Notes: a model not told the origin generated them from the letters alone. 64,000 nt of DNA from Brucella tritici (GCF_008932295.1 NZ_WBWA01000016.1:1-64000); one strand, 5' to 3'; shown: positions 44,221-53,515, numbered from the stretch's first letter. Program-made: numbers and translations.

Positions 44221-44823
44221 ATTCCGGAGGAATGACTGAACGGCAGCCAGTTCCGTCTGGCGCAATTCGTGCCCGCCCGGATGCCAGACCAGCTCGACCG
44301 TGGCTTGCTGGCGCTCGAAATAATGTGCAAGCGCTTCTGTCTGATCCGGGGGGCAGATGGGGTCCATCTGCCCGGCAGTCATCAGAATTTTCGCACCTTT
44401 AAGCGCCGGATTGTCCTTCGGCCTGAATGGCAGCAGCGGATGCAGAAGTGCTGCCTTGTCGAACACGCTGCCTTTCTCGATCAGCAGGTTCGCCATGATA
44501 TTGGCGCCGTTGGAATAGCCGAGCCCGATCACTTCGGATGGCTTGTGCTCAGCCACAAGTCCTGCGATGAAACCGGCCATCTTGTCGGTGGCGCGAGCAA
44601 GGTCGTCCATATCGTAGACGCCCTCGCCCGTCCGACGGAAGAAGCGTGCGGCGCCATATTCCGAAACGTCACCGCGTGGCGACACGATGGTCGCTTCCGG
44701 CAAAAGCTGTTCCGCCAGACCGAAAAACTGGTTCTCATCGCCGCCCGTACCGTGAAACACGATGAAGAGCGGCGCTCCGTCCGTACCGGCCTTCAGCCGG
44801 TGCTCATAGGTTTGGATGGTCAT
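44218..44823 (-). CDS. MhqD-like alpha/beta hydrolase (phospholipase/carboxylesterase family)
   Basis: A 201-residue cytoplasmic serine hydrolase: FIVFHGTGGDENQFF oxyanion region, nucleophile elbow GLGYSNGANI (Ser near residue 104), acid in TAGQMDPICPP, and His in HPGGHEL. Its position 24 bp after a VOC ring-cleaving dioxygenase gene matches the MhqO/MhqD pairing known in Bacillus quinone stress response. The stop codon is donated by the palindromic repeat. Confidence 0.87.
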   Translation of the reverse strand: MTIQTYEHRLKAGTDGAPLFIVFHGTGGDENQFFGLAEQLLPEATIVSPRGDVSEYGAARFFRRTGEGVYDMDDLARATDKMAGFIAGLVAEHKPSEVIGLGYSNGANIMANLLIEKGSVFDKAALLHPLLPFRPKDNPALKGAKILMTAGQMDPICPPDQTEALAHYFERQQATVELVWHPGGHELRQTELAAVQSFLRN

Positions 44824-44847
44824 GTTCGATCTCCTGTCCCGACGTCT

Positions 44848-45774
44848 TCAAATCTTGTCCAGATGCTCTTCGAGATAGCCGCGCAGATGCTGATGCTGCT
44901 CCGGCAACTTCAGCGCTTCGCCGAGATGGGCCGTATCCTCGTCGCGGTCGAAACCGGGTTCGTTGGTCGCCACCTCGAACAGCACACCGCCCGGCGTGCG
45001 GAAATAGATTGCCCAGAAGTAATCGCGGTCGATGACAGGCGTGACGTGATAGCCCGTATCCATCAGCGCCTTGCGCACTTCCAACTGCTTCTCGCGGTTT
45101 TCGACGGCAAATGCCACATGGTGCACGGAACCGGCGCCCTGCTGGTTTCGAGCAACCGCTGGCAGGGTTTCCAGATCGATGACGCCCGCACCATTGCCTT
45201 CCGGCATGATGAGACGAGTGACACCGTCCTTTGCATCGAGCTTCTGGTATCCCATATATTTCAGCAGTTCCGAGGTCGCGCCTTCGTCGCGAAGCCGCAT
45301 CGAGACAGAATGAAAGCCACGGATAGCGTGATCGGCATCGATCCCTTCATGCTCCCATGGCGCACGCGGGTCGTCCTTCACTTCAACCAGGGCAAAGCTG
45401 TCGCCATCCGGTCCACGGAAATGGATACGCTTTTCGCCGAAAGCCTCGTCTTCGGATTCCACCTTGACGGCAGATTGCCCGAAACGATCCTTCCAGAAGC
45501 CGAGCGAACCCTGCGGCACGGCAAATACAGTCGTCCCCACCTCGCCAGTGCCGTCGCGTCCACGTGGCATACCGGGAAATGGGAAATAGGTCATGACGGT
45601 GCCGGGCGTGCCCAGCTCATCGCCATAATAGAGATGATAGACACTCGGATCATCGAAATTGACAGTCTTCTTGACGCGGCGCAATCCCAGAACATCGGTG
45701 AAAAAGCGGTTGTTGGAACGCGCATCGGCGGCAAGCGAGGTAACGTGGTGGAGGCCCTTGATCTGATTAAGCAT
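44848..45774 (-). CDS. MhqO-like VOC ring-cleaving dioxygenase
   Basis: A 308-residue protein of two VOC modules. Residues 5-~130 begin IKGLHHVTSLAADARSN. The second half includes VHHVAFAVENREKQ and ends with the ligand region IYFRTPGGVLFEVATNEPG. The metal ligands H10, H-V-A-F and E are in family positions. MhqO-type enzymes open hydroquinone or catechol rings. ATG 45774 with GGAGAG upstream is preferred over the frame start at 45846. Confidence 0.87.
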   Translation of the reverse strand: MLNQIKGLHHVTSLAADARSNNRFFTDVLGLRRVKKTVNFDDPSVYHLYYGDELGTPGTVMTYFPFPGMPRGRDGTGEVGTTVFAVPQGSLGFWKDRFGQSAVKVESEDEAFGEKRIHFRGPDGDSFALVEVKDDPRAPWEHEGIDADHAIRGFHSVSMRLRDEGATSELLKYMGYQKLDAKDGVTRLIMPEGNGAGVIDLETLPAVARNQQGAGSVHHVAFAVENREKQLEVRKALMDTGYHVTPVIDRDYFWAIYFRTPGGVLFEVATNEPGFDRDEDTAHLGEALKLPEQHQHLRGYLEEHLDKI

Positions 45775-45850
45775 GGCTATCTCTCCTGTTGTGTTACCGC
45801 CAATATAGCCATCAGCATGAGTATTGAAATATTGACAATCATGCACAGAT

Positions 45851-45869
45851 TGTATCGATTTCAGATACA
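45851..45869. promoter_or_regulatory. Candidate operator upstream of the MhqO-like gene
   Basis: TGTATC (45851-45856) and GATACA (45864-45869) form a perfect 6-bp inverted repeat separated by 7 bp, in the 179-bp divergent gap. MarR-type repressors commonly bind such sites, but no MarR gene is in view. Confidence 0.45.
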
Positions 45870-45953
45870 GTTACAGGGGATGGCGATTTCCATCTGGACG
45901 TAGCACCCATTCAAAGTTTAGCTAGGTGCAACAGCAATATAGAAAGGTTCCCC

Positions 45954-46898
45954 ATGGCGTCCGGCTTGTTCGCGCTTCTCGATGATGTCGCAGCCATTGC
46001 GAAAATGGCGGCAGCTTCGCTCGATGACGTTGCGGGACAGACGGCAAAGGCCAGCGCCAAGGCGGCAGGCATCGTGATCGACGATACGGCCGTTACGCCC
46101 AAATACGTCGTGGGGCTTAAGCCGGAACGTGAGTTGCCGGTCATCTGGAAAATCACCAAGGGATCGCTGCGCAACAAGCTTATCTTCCTGCTGCCGCTGG
46201 CGCTCATCCTCGGCTATTTCGCCCCCTCCTTCATCATGCCGCTTCTGATGATCGGCGGCGTGTATCTGGCTTTTGAAGGAACGGAAAAGCTGGTGGAGTT
46301 CTTCATCCCGCACAAGGAAGAGGAACATGAGGAAACCAAGGGCACTACCGCCAAGGAGATCGAGGAAACAACCGTCAGCGGCGCGATCCGCACGGACTTC
46401 ATCCTGTCGGCGGAAATCATGGCGCTGACGCTGGCGGGGCTTGCCCCGTCAAGCATTTATACGCAGGCGGCCATCCTCGCGGCAGTCGGCATATTGATCA
46501 CCTTCGCCGTCTATGGCGTGGTCGGCATCATCGTGAAACTCGATGATATGGGCGTTTCGCTTGTGCGCAACAGTCATACGGCTTTTGGCAGGCAGCTCGG
46601 CAAGGGGCTGGTTGCGGGCATGCCCATTATATTGAAGATTCTGAGCACTGTCGGCACCATCGCCATGCTCTGGGTCGGCGGCAGCATCATCGTACACGGG
46701 CTGGATTCCATCGGCATCCATAGCGTTGAAGCCTTCATCCATTCCATCGTCTCGCATCTGCCGACCGAAGGCACCCGATTTTCAGCCGCCTTCGAATGGA
46801 TCGCCACCTCCTTCCTGCAGGCCGTGCTCGCCATCCTGATCGGCATTGTCGTTGTGATCGCCGTCAACATCTTCAAGGCCCTGAAAGCGAAGGCCTAG
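45954..46898 (+). CDS. YedI/DUF808 inner-membrane protein
   Basis: A 314-residue membrane protein of the DUF808 family: ASGLFALLDDVAAIAKMAAASLDDV at the N-terminus, DDTAVTPKYVVGLKPERELP, then about seven hydrophobic segments. Its molecular function is not known to me. The stop codon TAG (46896-46898) is the first three bases of a palindromic repeat. It is divergent from the MhqO-like gene. Confidence 0.9.
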   Translation: MASGLFALLDDVAAIAKMAAASLDDVAGQTAKASAKAAGIVIDDTAVTPKYVVGLKPERELPVIWKITKGSLRNKLIFLLPLALILGYFAPSFIMPLLMIGGVYLAFEGTEKLVEFFIPHKEEEHEETKGTTAKEIEETTVSGAIRTDFILSAEIMALTLAGLAPSSIYTQAAILAAVGILITFAVYGVVGIIVKLDDMGVSLVRNSHTAFGRQLGKGLVAGMPIILKILSTVGTIAMLWVGGSIIVHGLDSIGIHSVEAFIHSIVSHLPTEGTRFSAAFEWIATSFLQAVLAILIGIVVVIAVNIFKALKAKA

Positions 46899-46974
46899 AG
46901 CGCGTTTCGATCTGTTTGCTTTCACGCATGTCTTTATCCCGAAACCGGTTCCCACTTTCGGGAGCCATGCTCTA
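46896..46974. repeat. TAGAGC palindromic repeat, copy 6 (short)
   Basis: A 79-bp version starting TAGAGCGCGTTTCGATCTG and ending CATGCTCTA. Relative to copy 5 it lacks about 24 bp, including the inner arm of the first hairpin. Its TAG is the stop codon of the YedI gene. Confidence 0.82.
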
Positions 46975-46977
46975 ACT

Positions 46978-47865
46978 TCAGGCCAGATAGCGTTTGAACC
47001 ATTCGATTGTCCGGTCCCATGCGAGCTTCGCCGCCGCTTCATCGTAACGTGGCGTGGAATCGTTATGGAAGCCGTGATTGACGCCCGGATAGATGTAAGC
47101 CTCGTAGGTCTTGCCGTTCTTTTTCAAGGCTTCCTCATAAGCGGGCCAGCCCTCGTTGATGTTCGTATCGAGTTCGGCATAGTGCAACAAGAGCGGCGCC
47201 TTGATGCGCGGCACTTCATCCGCCGGGGCCTGCCTGCCATAGAAAGGCACGGCGGCTGCGAGTTCCGGAAAGGCGACCGCCGCCGCATTGGCAACACCGC
47301 CGCCATAGCAGAAGCCGGTAATACCGACCTTTCCGGTTGTCAGATCGCTTTTCATCATGAAATCGACCGCCGCAAAGAAGTCGTTCATCAGCTTGGTCGG
47401 ATCGACCTGTTGTTGCAATTCACGGCCTTTGTCGTCGTTACCGGGATAGCCTCCAACCGAAGTGAGGCCATCGGGCGCAAGCGCGATGAAACCGGCCTTT
47501 GCAACCCGGCGGGCGACATCTTCGATATAAGGATTGAGGCCCCGGTTTTCATGCACCACCACCACGGCAGGCAGCTTGCCTTGCAGCTTGGCCGGTTTCA
47601 CCAGATAGGCTCGGACCTCCCCATTTCCTTCCGGCGACGGATAGGTGATGTATTCAGGATGGATATCTGGATCGGTGAATTCGACTTGTTGCGCCATCGC
47701 ATAATCGGGACTGAGCGAGGCTAGTATGGTTGTTGCCGTCATGGTGCCGACCGCAAATTTTGCGGCCCGATCCAGAAACTCGCGTTTGGTTATCCGGCCA
47801 TGGGCATAGAAATCGTAGAGTTCGAGAAGTTCTTGCGGGAAATCCTTCGCCATCAGACGTGTCAT
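46978..47865 (-). CDS. Dienelactone hydrolase family protein (YghX-like)
   Basis: A 295-residue alpha/beta hydrolase with cysteine nucleophile elbow [13 protein letters not shown], acid in [13 protein letters not shown] and catalytic His in [10 protein letters not shown], the pattern of dienelactone hydrolases. An N-terminal region ([22 protein letters not shown]) looks like an export signal or anchor, as in YghX-type proteins. GAAGGG precedes ATG 47865. Substrate unknown. Confidence 0.87.
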   Translation of the reverse strand: MTRLMAKDFPQELLELYDFYAHGRITKREFLDRAAKFAVGTMTATTILASLSPDYAMAQQVEFTDPDIHPEYITYPSPEGNGEVRAYLVKPAKLQGKLPAVVVVHENRGLNPYIEDVARRVAKAGFIALAPDGLTSVGGYPGNDDKGRELQQQVDPTKLMNDFFAAVDFMMKSDLTTGKVGITGFCYGGGVANAAAVAFPELAAAVPFYGRQAPADEVPRIKAPLLLHYAELDTNINEGWPAYEEALKKNGKTYEAYIYPGVNHGFHNDSTPRYDEAAAKLAWDRTIEWFKRYLA

Positions 47866-47922
47866 GGTCAGCCCTTCCTCTCAAAGAAGGGCAGTTTAGC
47901 ACAGGGCGAAACAGCGTAAACG

Positions 47923-48089
47923 CTAGTGTGGCAAATCCGAAATTCGCATCACTCTGGAGCGGAGTTGCGAACGAATTTCGGATTCAAAGCCACACTAGGA
48001 ACCCAATGAATCCAGTGTGGTTTGCGGATTTGAAGTTCCTGGACGATGATGCCATGCAAATGACAGGAACTTCAAATCCACCACACTAG
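47923..48089. repeat. 167-bp double-hairpin repeat with CTAGTG ends, copy B
   Basis: The first palindrome, 76 bp (47923-47998), runs CTAGTGTGGC to GCCACACTAG with inner arms AATCCGAAATTCG and CGAATTTCGGATT. After a 13-bp spacer, the second, 78 bp (48012-48089), has arms GGATTTGAAGTTCCTG and CAGGAACTTCAAATCC. The 76/13/78 layout is the exact reverse of the 78/13/76 layout at 19577-19743. The stems differ in sequence but remain paired. Confidence 0.85.
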
Positions 48090-48091
48090 CC

Positions 48092-48117
48092 GTCCCGCGC
48101 CCCGAAGGGTGCGGGAC
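48092..48117 (-). terminator. Hairpin downstream of the acetoin reductase gene
   Basis: GTCCCGCGCCC (48092-48102) pairs with GGGTGCGGGAC (48107-48117) with one G-U pair, 8 bp past the stop codon of the minus-strand gene. No U tract follows, so it may stabilise or terminate weakly. Confidence 0.6.
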
Positions 48118-48125
48118 CGGAACAA

Positions 48126-48905
48126 TCAGCGATAGACGATACCGCCGTCCGTCAGGATGGCCTGACCGGTGATGTAGTCGGAATCCGGGCTTGCGAGGAA
48201 CGACACCAGAGCCGCCACATCGTCCGGCGTCTGGGCACGGCCAAGCGCGATCCCTTCCACGTATTTCTGGTAGGTCTCGCCTTTCGGCGCACCGGTGATT
48301 TCCGAGAAGCGTTCATCAATCTCGACCCACATATCGGTGCCGACAATGCCGGGGCAATAAGCGTTCACGGTGATCCCGGCGCTCGCATATTCCTTGGCCG
48401 CAGCCTGGGTCAGCGCGCGCACCGCGAACTTTGTCGCCGAATAGACGCCCAGCATCGCAAACCCGTCATGGCCAGCAATGGAAGAGGCATTGATGATCTT
48501 GCCCTTCTGCTTGCGTGCCTTGAACTTGGCAGCCGCTGCCTGAATGCCCCACAACACGCCATCGACATTGATGCGGAAAATCCGCTCGACCTCTTCAGGC
48601 TTGACGTCGGCTATGGGTTGAACCTGCGCGATACCGGCATTGTTGACGATGACGTCAAAACCGCCAAGCGTCTTTTCCGCATGGTCAATCGCAGCATAGA
48701 CATCGTCGCGCTTGCTGACATCGGCAGAGAAGGTGGATGCCTTGCGACCCAGCGCCTCGACCTCCTTCTTGACCGCATCCAGCTTGTCGGCCTTCAGGTC
48801 AACCAGCGCGATATCGAAGCCGTCCTTGGCCAACCGCAGCGCAATACCGCGTCCAATGCCCTGTGCTGCGCCCGTAACCAGAGCAACTTTACCGTTTACC
48901 GACAT
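48126..48905 (-). CDS. budC: Acetoin/diacetyl reductase (SDR)
   Basis: A 259-residue classical SDR closely following bacterial (S)-acetoin-forming diacetyl reductases/meso-butanediol dehydrogenases: [31 protein letters not shown], catalytic Ser in [10 protein letters not shown] and Tyr/Lys in [11 protein letters not shown], and the subfamily tail [12 protein letters not shown]. It reduces diacetyl to acetoin or interconverts acetoin and butanediol with NAD(H). CAGGAAAGG precedes the ATG. No other acetoin genes are adjacent. Confidence 0.87.
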   Translation of the reverse strand: MSVNGKVALVTGAAQGIGRGIALRLAKDGFDIALVDLKADKLDAVKKEVEALGRKASTFSADVSKRDDVYAAIDHAEKTLGGFDVIVNNAGIAQVQPIADVKPEEVERIFRINVDGVLWGIQAAAAKFKARKQKGKIINASSIAGHDGFAMLGVYSATKFAVRALTQAAAKEYASAGITVNAYCPGIVGTDMWVEIDERFSEITGAPKGETYQKYVEGIALGRAQTPDDVAALVSFLASPDSDYITGQAILTDGGIVYR

Positions 48906-49064
48906 GATTCATCCTTTCCTGAGTGATTGGTGAATGGCAATGCATCGCGTCCCATCAGCAATATGGAACACGCGCCTGCCCCGTCACCCCCAAGTCAACT
49001 CCCATCAGGATCAGATTTCATTGATTGCGATCAACTTTACTAAATTAGCTTGTCTATTGAAGTA

Positions 49065-49961
49065 TCAGCTTCCGTCGGCTGCTTGCAGCAATTCCAGTGC
49101 GAGCTTTCGCGCGCCCGCAGAAATATCGGGGTTGAAGACCAGCCAGTAACCCTTGTCGCTCGTCTGCGACACCTCGCAAGCATGAACAAGCTGTCCGCGC
49201 TGCACAGCCCCGTCGATCAGCCCCGCCCAGCCAAGCGCCACGCCCTGATCGGCAATGGCTGCCTCGATCACCAGATTATAGGTATTGAAGACCAGCCCGT
49301 AATTGCCGTCCTCTATGTCTTCATCGATAGCATCAAGCCATGACTGCCATGTGAACCAGCGATCACCCTGCAACGTATCCAGATGCAGAAGCGAAGCGGC
49401 GCCGAGCCGTTTCCCACCGGGAAAAGGACCATGCTCGGCAAGATAGGTCGGCGAACAGACCGGCACGACTTTTTCGCCGATGAAAGCGATAGCGTCCTTC
49501 GGGAAATCCTCGCGACCGCCGAACAGCACCGAAATATCCGCGTCACGCCGGTCGAGCGGCTGAAGCATGGATGATGCCGTGATGCGCACATCCACCTCTG
49601 GATGTTTCGGGCGAAACTGCGCAACACGCGGCATCAGCCAGAATGTCGCGAAGCCATAGTCGGTCGCGATCCGTAGTCCCGGTGCGCGCTGGCGGCGTTT
49701 GATCTGCTGCACCGCCTCATCGATTCCATCGAGACCGGAGCGCACGGCCTCATAAAGAATGCGACCCTCGGGCAATATTTCGACGCCGCGGGCCCGCCGC
49801 GCGAACAGCGCAACGCCCAGACGCTCCTCGATGCGTTTTATCTGATAGCTGACCGCCGGTTGCGTCATGCCGAGTTCACGCGCTGCAAGGGTCAGATTTT
49901 CCAATCGCCCCACCGCTTCGAAAACGCCGAGGCTGCCAAGGTCCCAGGATGGAGAAACCAT
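49065..49961 (-). CDS. LysR-type regulator of choline sulfate utilisation
   Basis: A 298-residue LysR protein: winged helix at residues 8-67 (LGVFEAVGRLENLTLAARELGMTQPAVSYQIKRIEERL) and a GcvA-like effector domain. It is divergent from choX-betC, the arrangement found for the choline-sulfate-associated LysR subgroup, so it most likely activates those genes with choline or choline-O-sulfate as effector. The intergenic gap (49962-50079) is AT-rich and should contain the operator. Confidence 0.88.
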   Translation of the reverse strand: MVSPSWDLGSLGVFEAVGRLENLTLAARELGMTQPAVSYQIKRIEERLGVALFARRARGVEILPEGRILYEAVRSGLDGIDEAVQQIKRRQRAPGLRIATDYGFATFWLMPRVAQFRPKHPEVDVRITASSMLQPLDRRDADISVLFGGREDFPKDAIAFIGEKVVPVCSPTYLAEHGPFPGGKRLGAASLLHLDTLQGDRWFTWQSWLDAIDEDIEDGNYGLVFNTYNLVIEAAIADQGVALGWAGLIDGAVQRGQLVHACEVSQTSDKGYWLVFNPDISAGARKLALELLQAADGS

Positions 49962-50079
49962 AAATACTTTCTATAGCTTCGATAAAAAATGAATGGGTTT
50001 TTCCATAGCCTAAATGATGTTCTCCTTAAAGTAGGAATACGAGACATAACTGGTCTTAATCTATAGGAGGGGTCACCAA

Positions 50080-51024
50080 ATGCGCTATTTAAAGATTGCG
50101 GCACTGGCGTTCACGGCACTGGCGGGGCTTTCAGGAGCGGCTTCCGCTGCCGATCCCGCAGCTTGCGAAACCATCCGGCTGTCCGATCCGGGCTGGACCG
50201 ACATCACCTCCACCAACTCCGTCGCAAGCGTGTTGCTGGAAGGCCTTGGCTACAAGCCCGACGTAAAGACCATGTCCGTGCCAATCGGCTATGAGGCGCT
50301 CAAGACCGGCAATCTTGACGTCTTCCTCGGCAACTGGATGCCCGCACAGCAGAAGTTCCGCGACGATCTCGACAAGGCGAAAGCCGCCGAAGTCATCGTC
50401 AAGAACCTCGAAGGGGCGAAGTTCACGCTGGCCGTGCCGGATTATGTGGCAAGCGAGGGCGTGAAGGACTTTGCCGACCTCGCCGCCCATGCGGACAAAT
50501 TCGGCAAGGAGATTTACGGCATCGAGCCGGGTGCGCCTGCCAACCAGAACATCCAGAAGATCATCGAGGATCAGAAGTTCAAACTCGATGGCTGGAAGCT
50601 GGTGGAATCGAGCGAGCAGGCCATGCTCGCGCAGGTGGACCGCAAGAACAAGGACAAGGCGTGGGTGGTGTTCCTGGCCTGGGCGCCGCACCCGATGAAC
50701 AACAAGCTCAAGATCGAATATCTGGCTGGCGGCGATAACTATTTCGGCCCGAATTTCGGCGGCGCGGAAGTCTACACGCTTGGCCGCACCGGCTGGGCCG
50801 CACAGTGCCCCAATGCTGCAACCTTCTTCAAGAACCTCACTTTCACCGTCGATATCGAGAACGAGCTGATGGGCAAGATTCTGGATGAAGGCGCGGAAGG
50901 CCCGGCGGCGGCAAAGGAATGGCTGAAGGCGCATCCGGACCAGATCGACAAGTGGCTTGCGGGCGTCACCACATTTAAGGGCGAACCAGGCGTGGAAGCC
51001 GTCAAGTCAAGCCTCGGTCTTTGA
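50080..51024 (+). CDS. choX: Choline ABC transporter periplasmic binding protein
   Basis: A 314-residue OpuAC-type binding protein with signal peptide (ALAFTALAGLSGAASA). The mature part starts ACETIRLSDPGWTDITSTNS, with the quaternary-ammonium cage region YKPDVKTMSVPIGYEAL and NLDVFLGNWMPAQQ, typical of ChoX. TAGGAGGGG lies 6 nt before the ATG. It is followed by betC but not by permease or ATPase genes, so it must work with a transporter encoded elsewhere. Confidence 0.92.
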   Translation: MRYLKIAALAFTALAGLSGAASAADPAACETIRLSDPGWTDITSTNSVASVLLEGLGYKPDVKTMSVPIGYEALKTGNLDVFLGNWMPAQQKFRDDLDKAKAAEVIVKNLEGAKFTLAVPDYVASEGVKDFADLAAHADKFGKEIYGIEPGAPANQNIQKIIEDQKFKLDGWKLVESSEQAMLAQVDRKNKDKAWVVFLAWAPHPMNNKLKIEYLAGGDNYFGPNFGGAEVYTLGRTGWAAQCPNAATFFKNLTFTVDIENELMGKILDEGAEGPAAAKEWLKAHPDQIDKWLAGVTTFKGEPGVEAVKSSLGL

Positions 51025-51105
51025 CCGCGAACAACACGCAGTTTGCAGGCGGGCGTTCCGGCGCCCGCCGTTTCGCGTCCCCACATTTGCCAACGGTCCC
51101 GCACA

Positions 51106-52614
51106 ATGAAAAAGCTGAATATCCTCATTCTCATGGTCGACCAGCTGAACGGCACGTTCTTTCCGGACGGCCCGGCCGAGTTCCTGCATGTCCCAAATCT
51201 GAGAAAACTTGCAGAACGTTCCGCACGTTTCGCCAACTGCTACACCGCGAGCCCGCTTTGTGCCCCGGCGCGCGCGTCGTTCATGTCAGGCCAGTTGCCG
51301 TTTCGAACTGGCGTCTATGACAATGCGGCGGAGTTTTCGTCTGAAATCCCGACCTATGCGCATCACCTTCGCAACGCTGGCTACCAGACGGCGCTTTCCG
51401 GCAAGATGCATTTCGTCGGGCCGGATCAGCTGCACGGTTTCGAGCAGCGCCTCACCACCGACATCTACCCAGCGGATTTCGGCTGGACGCCGGACTATCG
51501 CAAACCCGGTGAACGCATCGACTGGTGGTATCACAATCTCGGTTCGATCACCGGAGCGGGTTCTGCCGAAATCACCAATCAGCTCGAATATGACGATGAG
51601 GTTGCCTATCAGGCCGAAGCAAAGCTCTATGATCTTGCTCGCGGCCACGACCAGCGGCCATGGTGTCTGACAGTCAGCTTCACCCATCCCCACGATCCTT
51701 ACGTAGCACGCAAGCGCTTCTTCGATCTCTATGAGGACATTCCCGAACTGGATCCCAAAATCGCGCCTCTGCCTGAAAGCGAGATCGACCCGCATACGCA
51801 ACGCCTGCTGCGGGCCTGCAAGGCGGAGGATTACGACCTGACCCGCGAACAGGTTCGCACGGCACGTCAGGCCTATTTCGCCAATATCTCCTATGTGGAT
51901 GAAAAGATCGGCGCCCTGCTCGATGTTATCGAGCGTTGCAGCATGGCGGATGACACGATTGTCGTCTTCACTTCCGATCACGGCGATATGCTCGGCGAAC
52001 GCGGCCTGTGGTTCAAGATGAGCTTCTTCGATGGCTCCGCTCGCGTCCCGTTGATGATCGCGGCCCCGCAATTGCAGGCTGGTCGCGTGGACACGCCTGT
52101 TTCAACGCTCGACGTTCTGCCGACACTGGCCGACCTTGCCGGGATTGACCTCAAGGGCATCATGCCGTGGACCGACGGCGTTTCACTGACTGGTGTTGCT
52201 TCAGGTTCCGCCGAACGCGGCGCGGTTCCAATCGAATATGCAGCCGAAGGCACCATCGCGCCGATGGTCTCGCTGCGGGATGGTGACTGGAAACTCAACC
52301 TTTGCCGCGCCGACCCGCCGCAACTGTTCAACCTTGCCGATGATCCGGACGAGCTGCGCAATCTGGCGGGACTGCCGGAATTCAAAGCCGTTCTGGACGA
52401 CCTTCTGGCCAAAGCTGAAACACGCTGGAATCTGGAACGCTACGATGCCGACCTCCGGGCCAGTCAGGCTCGTCGCCACGTCGTTTATCCGGCATTGCGC
52501 AACGGCGCCTATTATCCGTGGGACTACCAGCCGCTGCAAAAGGCATCCGAGCGCTATATGCGCAACCATATGGACCTGAACGTGCTGGAAGAAAACCAGC
52601 GCTTTCCGCGCTGA
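51106..52614 (+). CDS. betC: Choline-sulfatase
   Basis: A 502-residue type I sulfatase that hydrolyses choline-O-sulfate to choline and sulfate. The formylglycine-forming motif is C52-A-P-A-R56 (ASPLCAPARASFMSG), metal ligands include D12 (ILMVDQLNG) and VVFTSDHGDMLGERG near residue 290. The C-terminal extension (RRHVVYPALRNGAYYPWDYQP) is characteristic of BetC and contributes to the tetramer. ATG 51106 is taken as start. No signal peptide is present, so it acts in the cytoplasm after import. Confidence 0.95.
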   Translation: MKKLNILILMVDQLNGTFFPDGPAEFLHVPNLRKLAERSARFANCYTASPLCAPARASFMSGQLPFRTGVYDNAAEFSSEIPTYAHHLRNAGYQTALSGKMHFVGPDQLHGFEQRLTTDIYPADFGWTPDYRKPGERIDWWYHNLGSITGAGSAEITNQLEYDDEVAYQAEAKLYDLARGHDQRPWCLTVSFTHPHDPYVARKRFFDLYEDIPELDPKIAPLPESEIDPHTQRLLRACKAEDYDLTREQVRTARQAYFANISYVDEKIGALLDVIERCSMADDTIVVFTSDHGDMLGERGLWFKMSFFDGSARVPLMIAAPQLQAGRVDTPVSTLDVLPTLADLAGIDLKGIMPWTDGVSLTGVASGSAERGAVPIEYAAEGTIAPMVSLRDGDWKLNLCRADPPQLFNLADDPDELRNLAGLPEFKAVLDDLLAKAETRWNLERYDADLRASQARRHVVYPALRNGAYYPWDYQPLQKASERYMRNHMDLNVLEENQRFPR

Positions 52615-52621
52615 TTAGCAA

Positions 52622-52643
52622 AGCGGGGCCTCACGGCCCCGCT
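52622..52643. terminator. Bidirectional terminator between betC and VOC gene
   Basis: AGCGGGGCC (52622-52630) pairs with GGCCCCGCT (52635-52643) around a 4-nt loop, between convergent genes. The stem extends imperfectly to AGCA...TTGCT. Confidence 0.8.
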
Positions 52644-52654
52644 TGCTCAAATTC

Positions 52655-53515
52655 TCACTGTTCGGAGAACTCCAGAACCGTGCCGCTGGCATTTTCCGGC
52701 AGCACGGCAATGCCCGCAGATGTATTCACGTGGGAAACCCCGTTGGCATCGAGAACGCTGCGCGCCTTGCCCAGCGAAGCGACCCGGATGCGCAGAACGG
52801 CGAAAGCCTTGCCCGGCGTCCGGGCAAAATCCACACCGGGATAGATTGCAGCGGCTTTCTCCTCACTCACAACCCATATGTCAGCCGAGCGCGTGCCGGT
52901 CGAAACCTTCCAGCCGCCATCCTGCGCCTCTGCCTTTCCGTCCGCGAACAGGCGCGCAAAGCCTTTGGCGGCGGCTTCCGGATCGGATGAAATGGCAACA
53001 ATGGCGGAAAGGCCATTTGCACCATTTGCGTGTTCGATCAGTTCCGGCAGCCAGACTGTTTCGCGGGTCTTGTGCTGGCACATGAACACCATGCCCTGCG
53101 GCACTTCACTTTCCGAGAAAGACACCGTTTCAAAAGCCGCAACACCCTCGCCGCCGCCCGGCAGTTCTACGGGACGCTGAAACGCGCCAACCTCGCCGGT
53201 CTTGATGCCAAGTGCGCCCAGTTCCGCCTTGGCATCGCGTGCATTGTCGATGCGGCAGGCAATGGCATGAAAGCCTTCGCCCTGCGCTGCCAGTTTCTCA
53301 CGCTGATGCAGATTGCCCGGCGTCTCGGCGACGATTCCGAGCAGCTCGAAATAATCTTCCGGAAACATGATGGTGTAGTTGCCGGTGCCCTTCTCCTTGC
53401 TGTGAAGGCCGCGCGGGCTCAGCGTAAATCCGAAGCGGAGATATTGCTCGGCACTTTTCTCAAGATCGCCGACCAGCAGGAAAATATGATCGACGCCTTT
53501 AACCGGATGAGACAT
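52655..53515 (-). CDS. VOC-family protein (glyoxalase-like domain)
   Basis: A 286-residue protein with a Glyoxalase_3-like N-terminal module (VKGVDHIFLLVGDLEKSAEQYLRFGFTLSPRG...YFELLGIV) and a second, weaker module to the end (TVLEFSE). A His near residue 10 and Glu in FELLG are in metal-ligand positions. It follows an SDR gene by 13 bp on the same strand. Function not established. Confidence 0.83.
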   Translation of the reverse strand: MSHPVKGVDHIFLLVGDLEKSAEQYLRFGFTLSPRGLHSKEKGTGNYTIMFPEDYFELLGIVAETPGNLHQREKLAAQGEGFHAIACRIDNARDAKAELGALGIKTGEVGAFQRPVELPGGGEGVAAFETVSFSESEVPQGMVFMCQHKTRETVWLPELIEHANGANGLSAIVAISSDPEAAAKGFARLFADGKAEAQDGGWKVSTGTRSADIWVVSEEKAAAIYPGVDFARTPGKAFAVLRIRVASLGKARSVLDANGVSHVNTSAGIAVLPENASGTVLEFSEQ

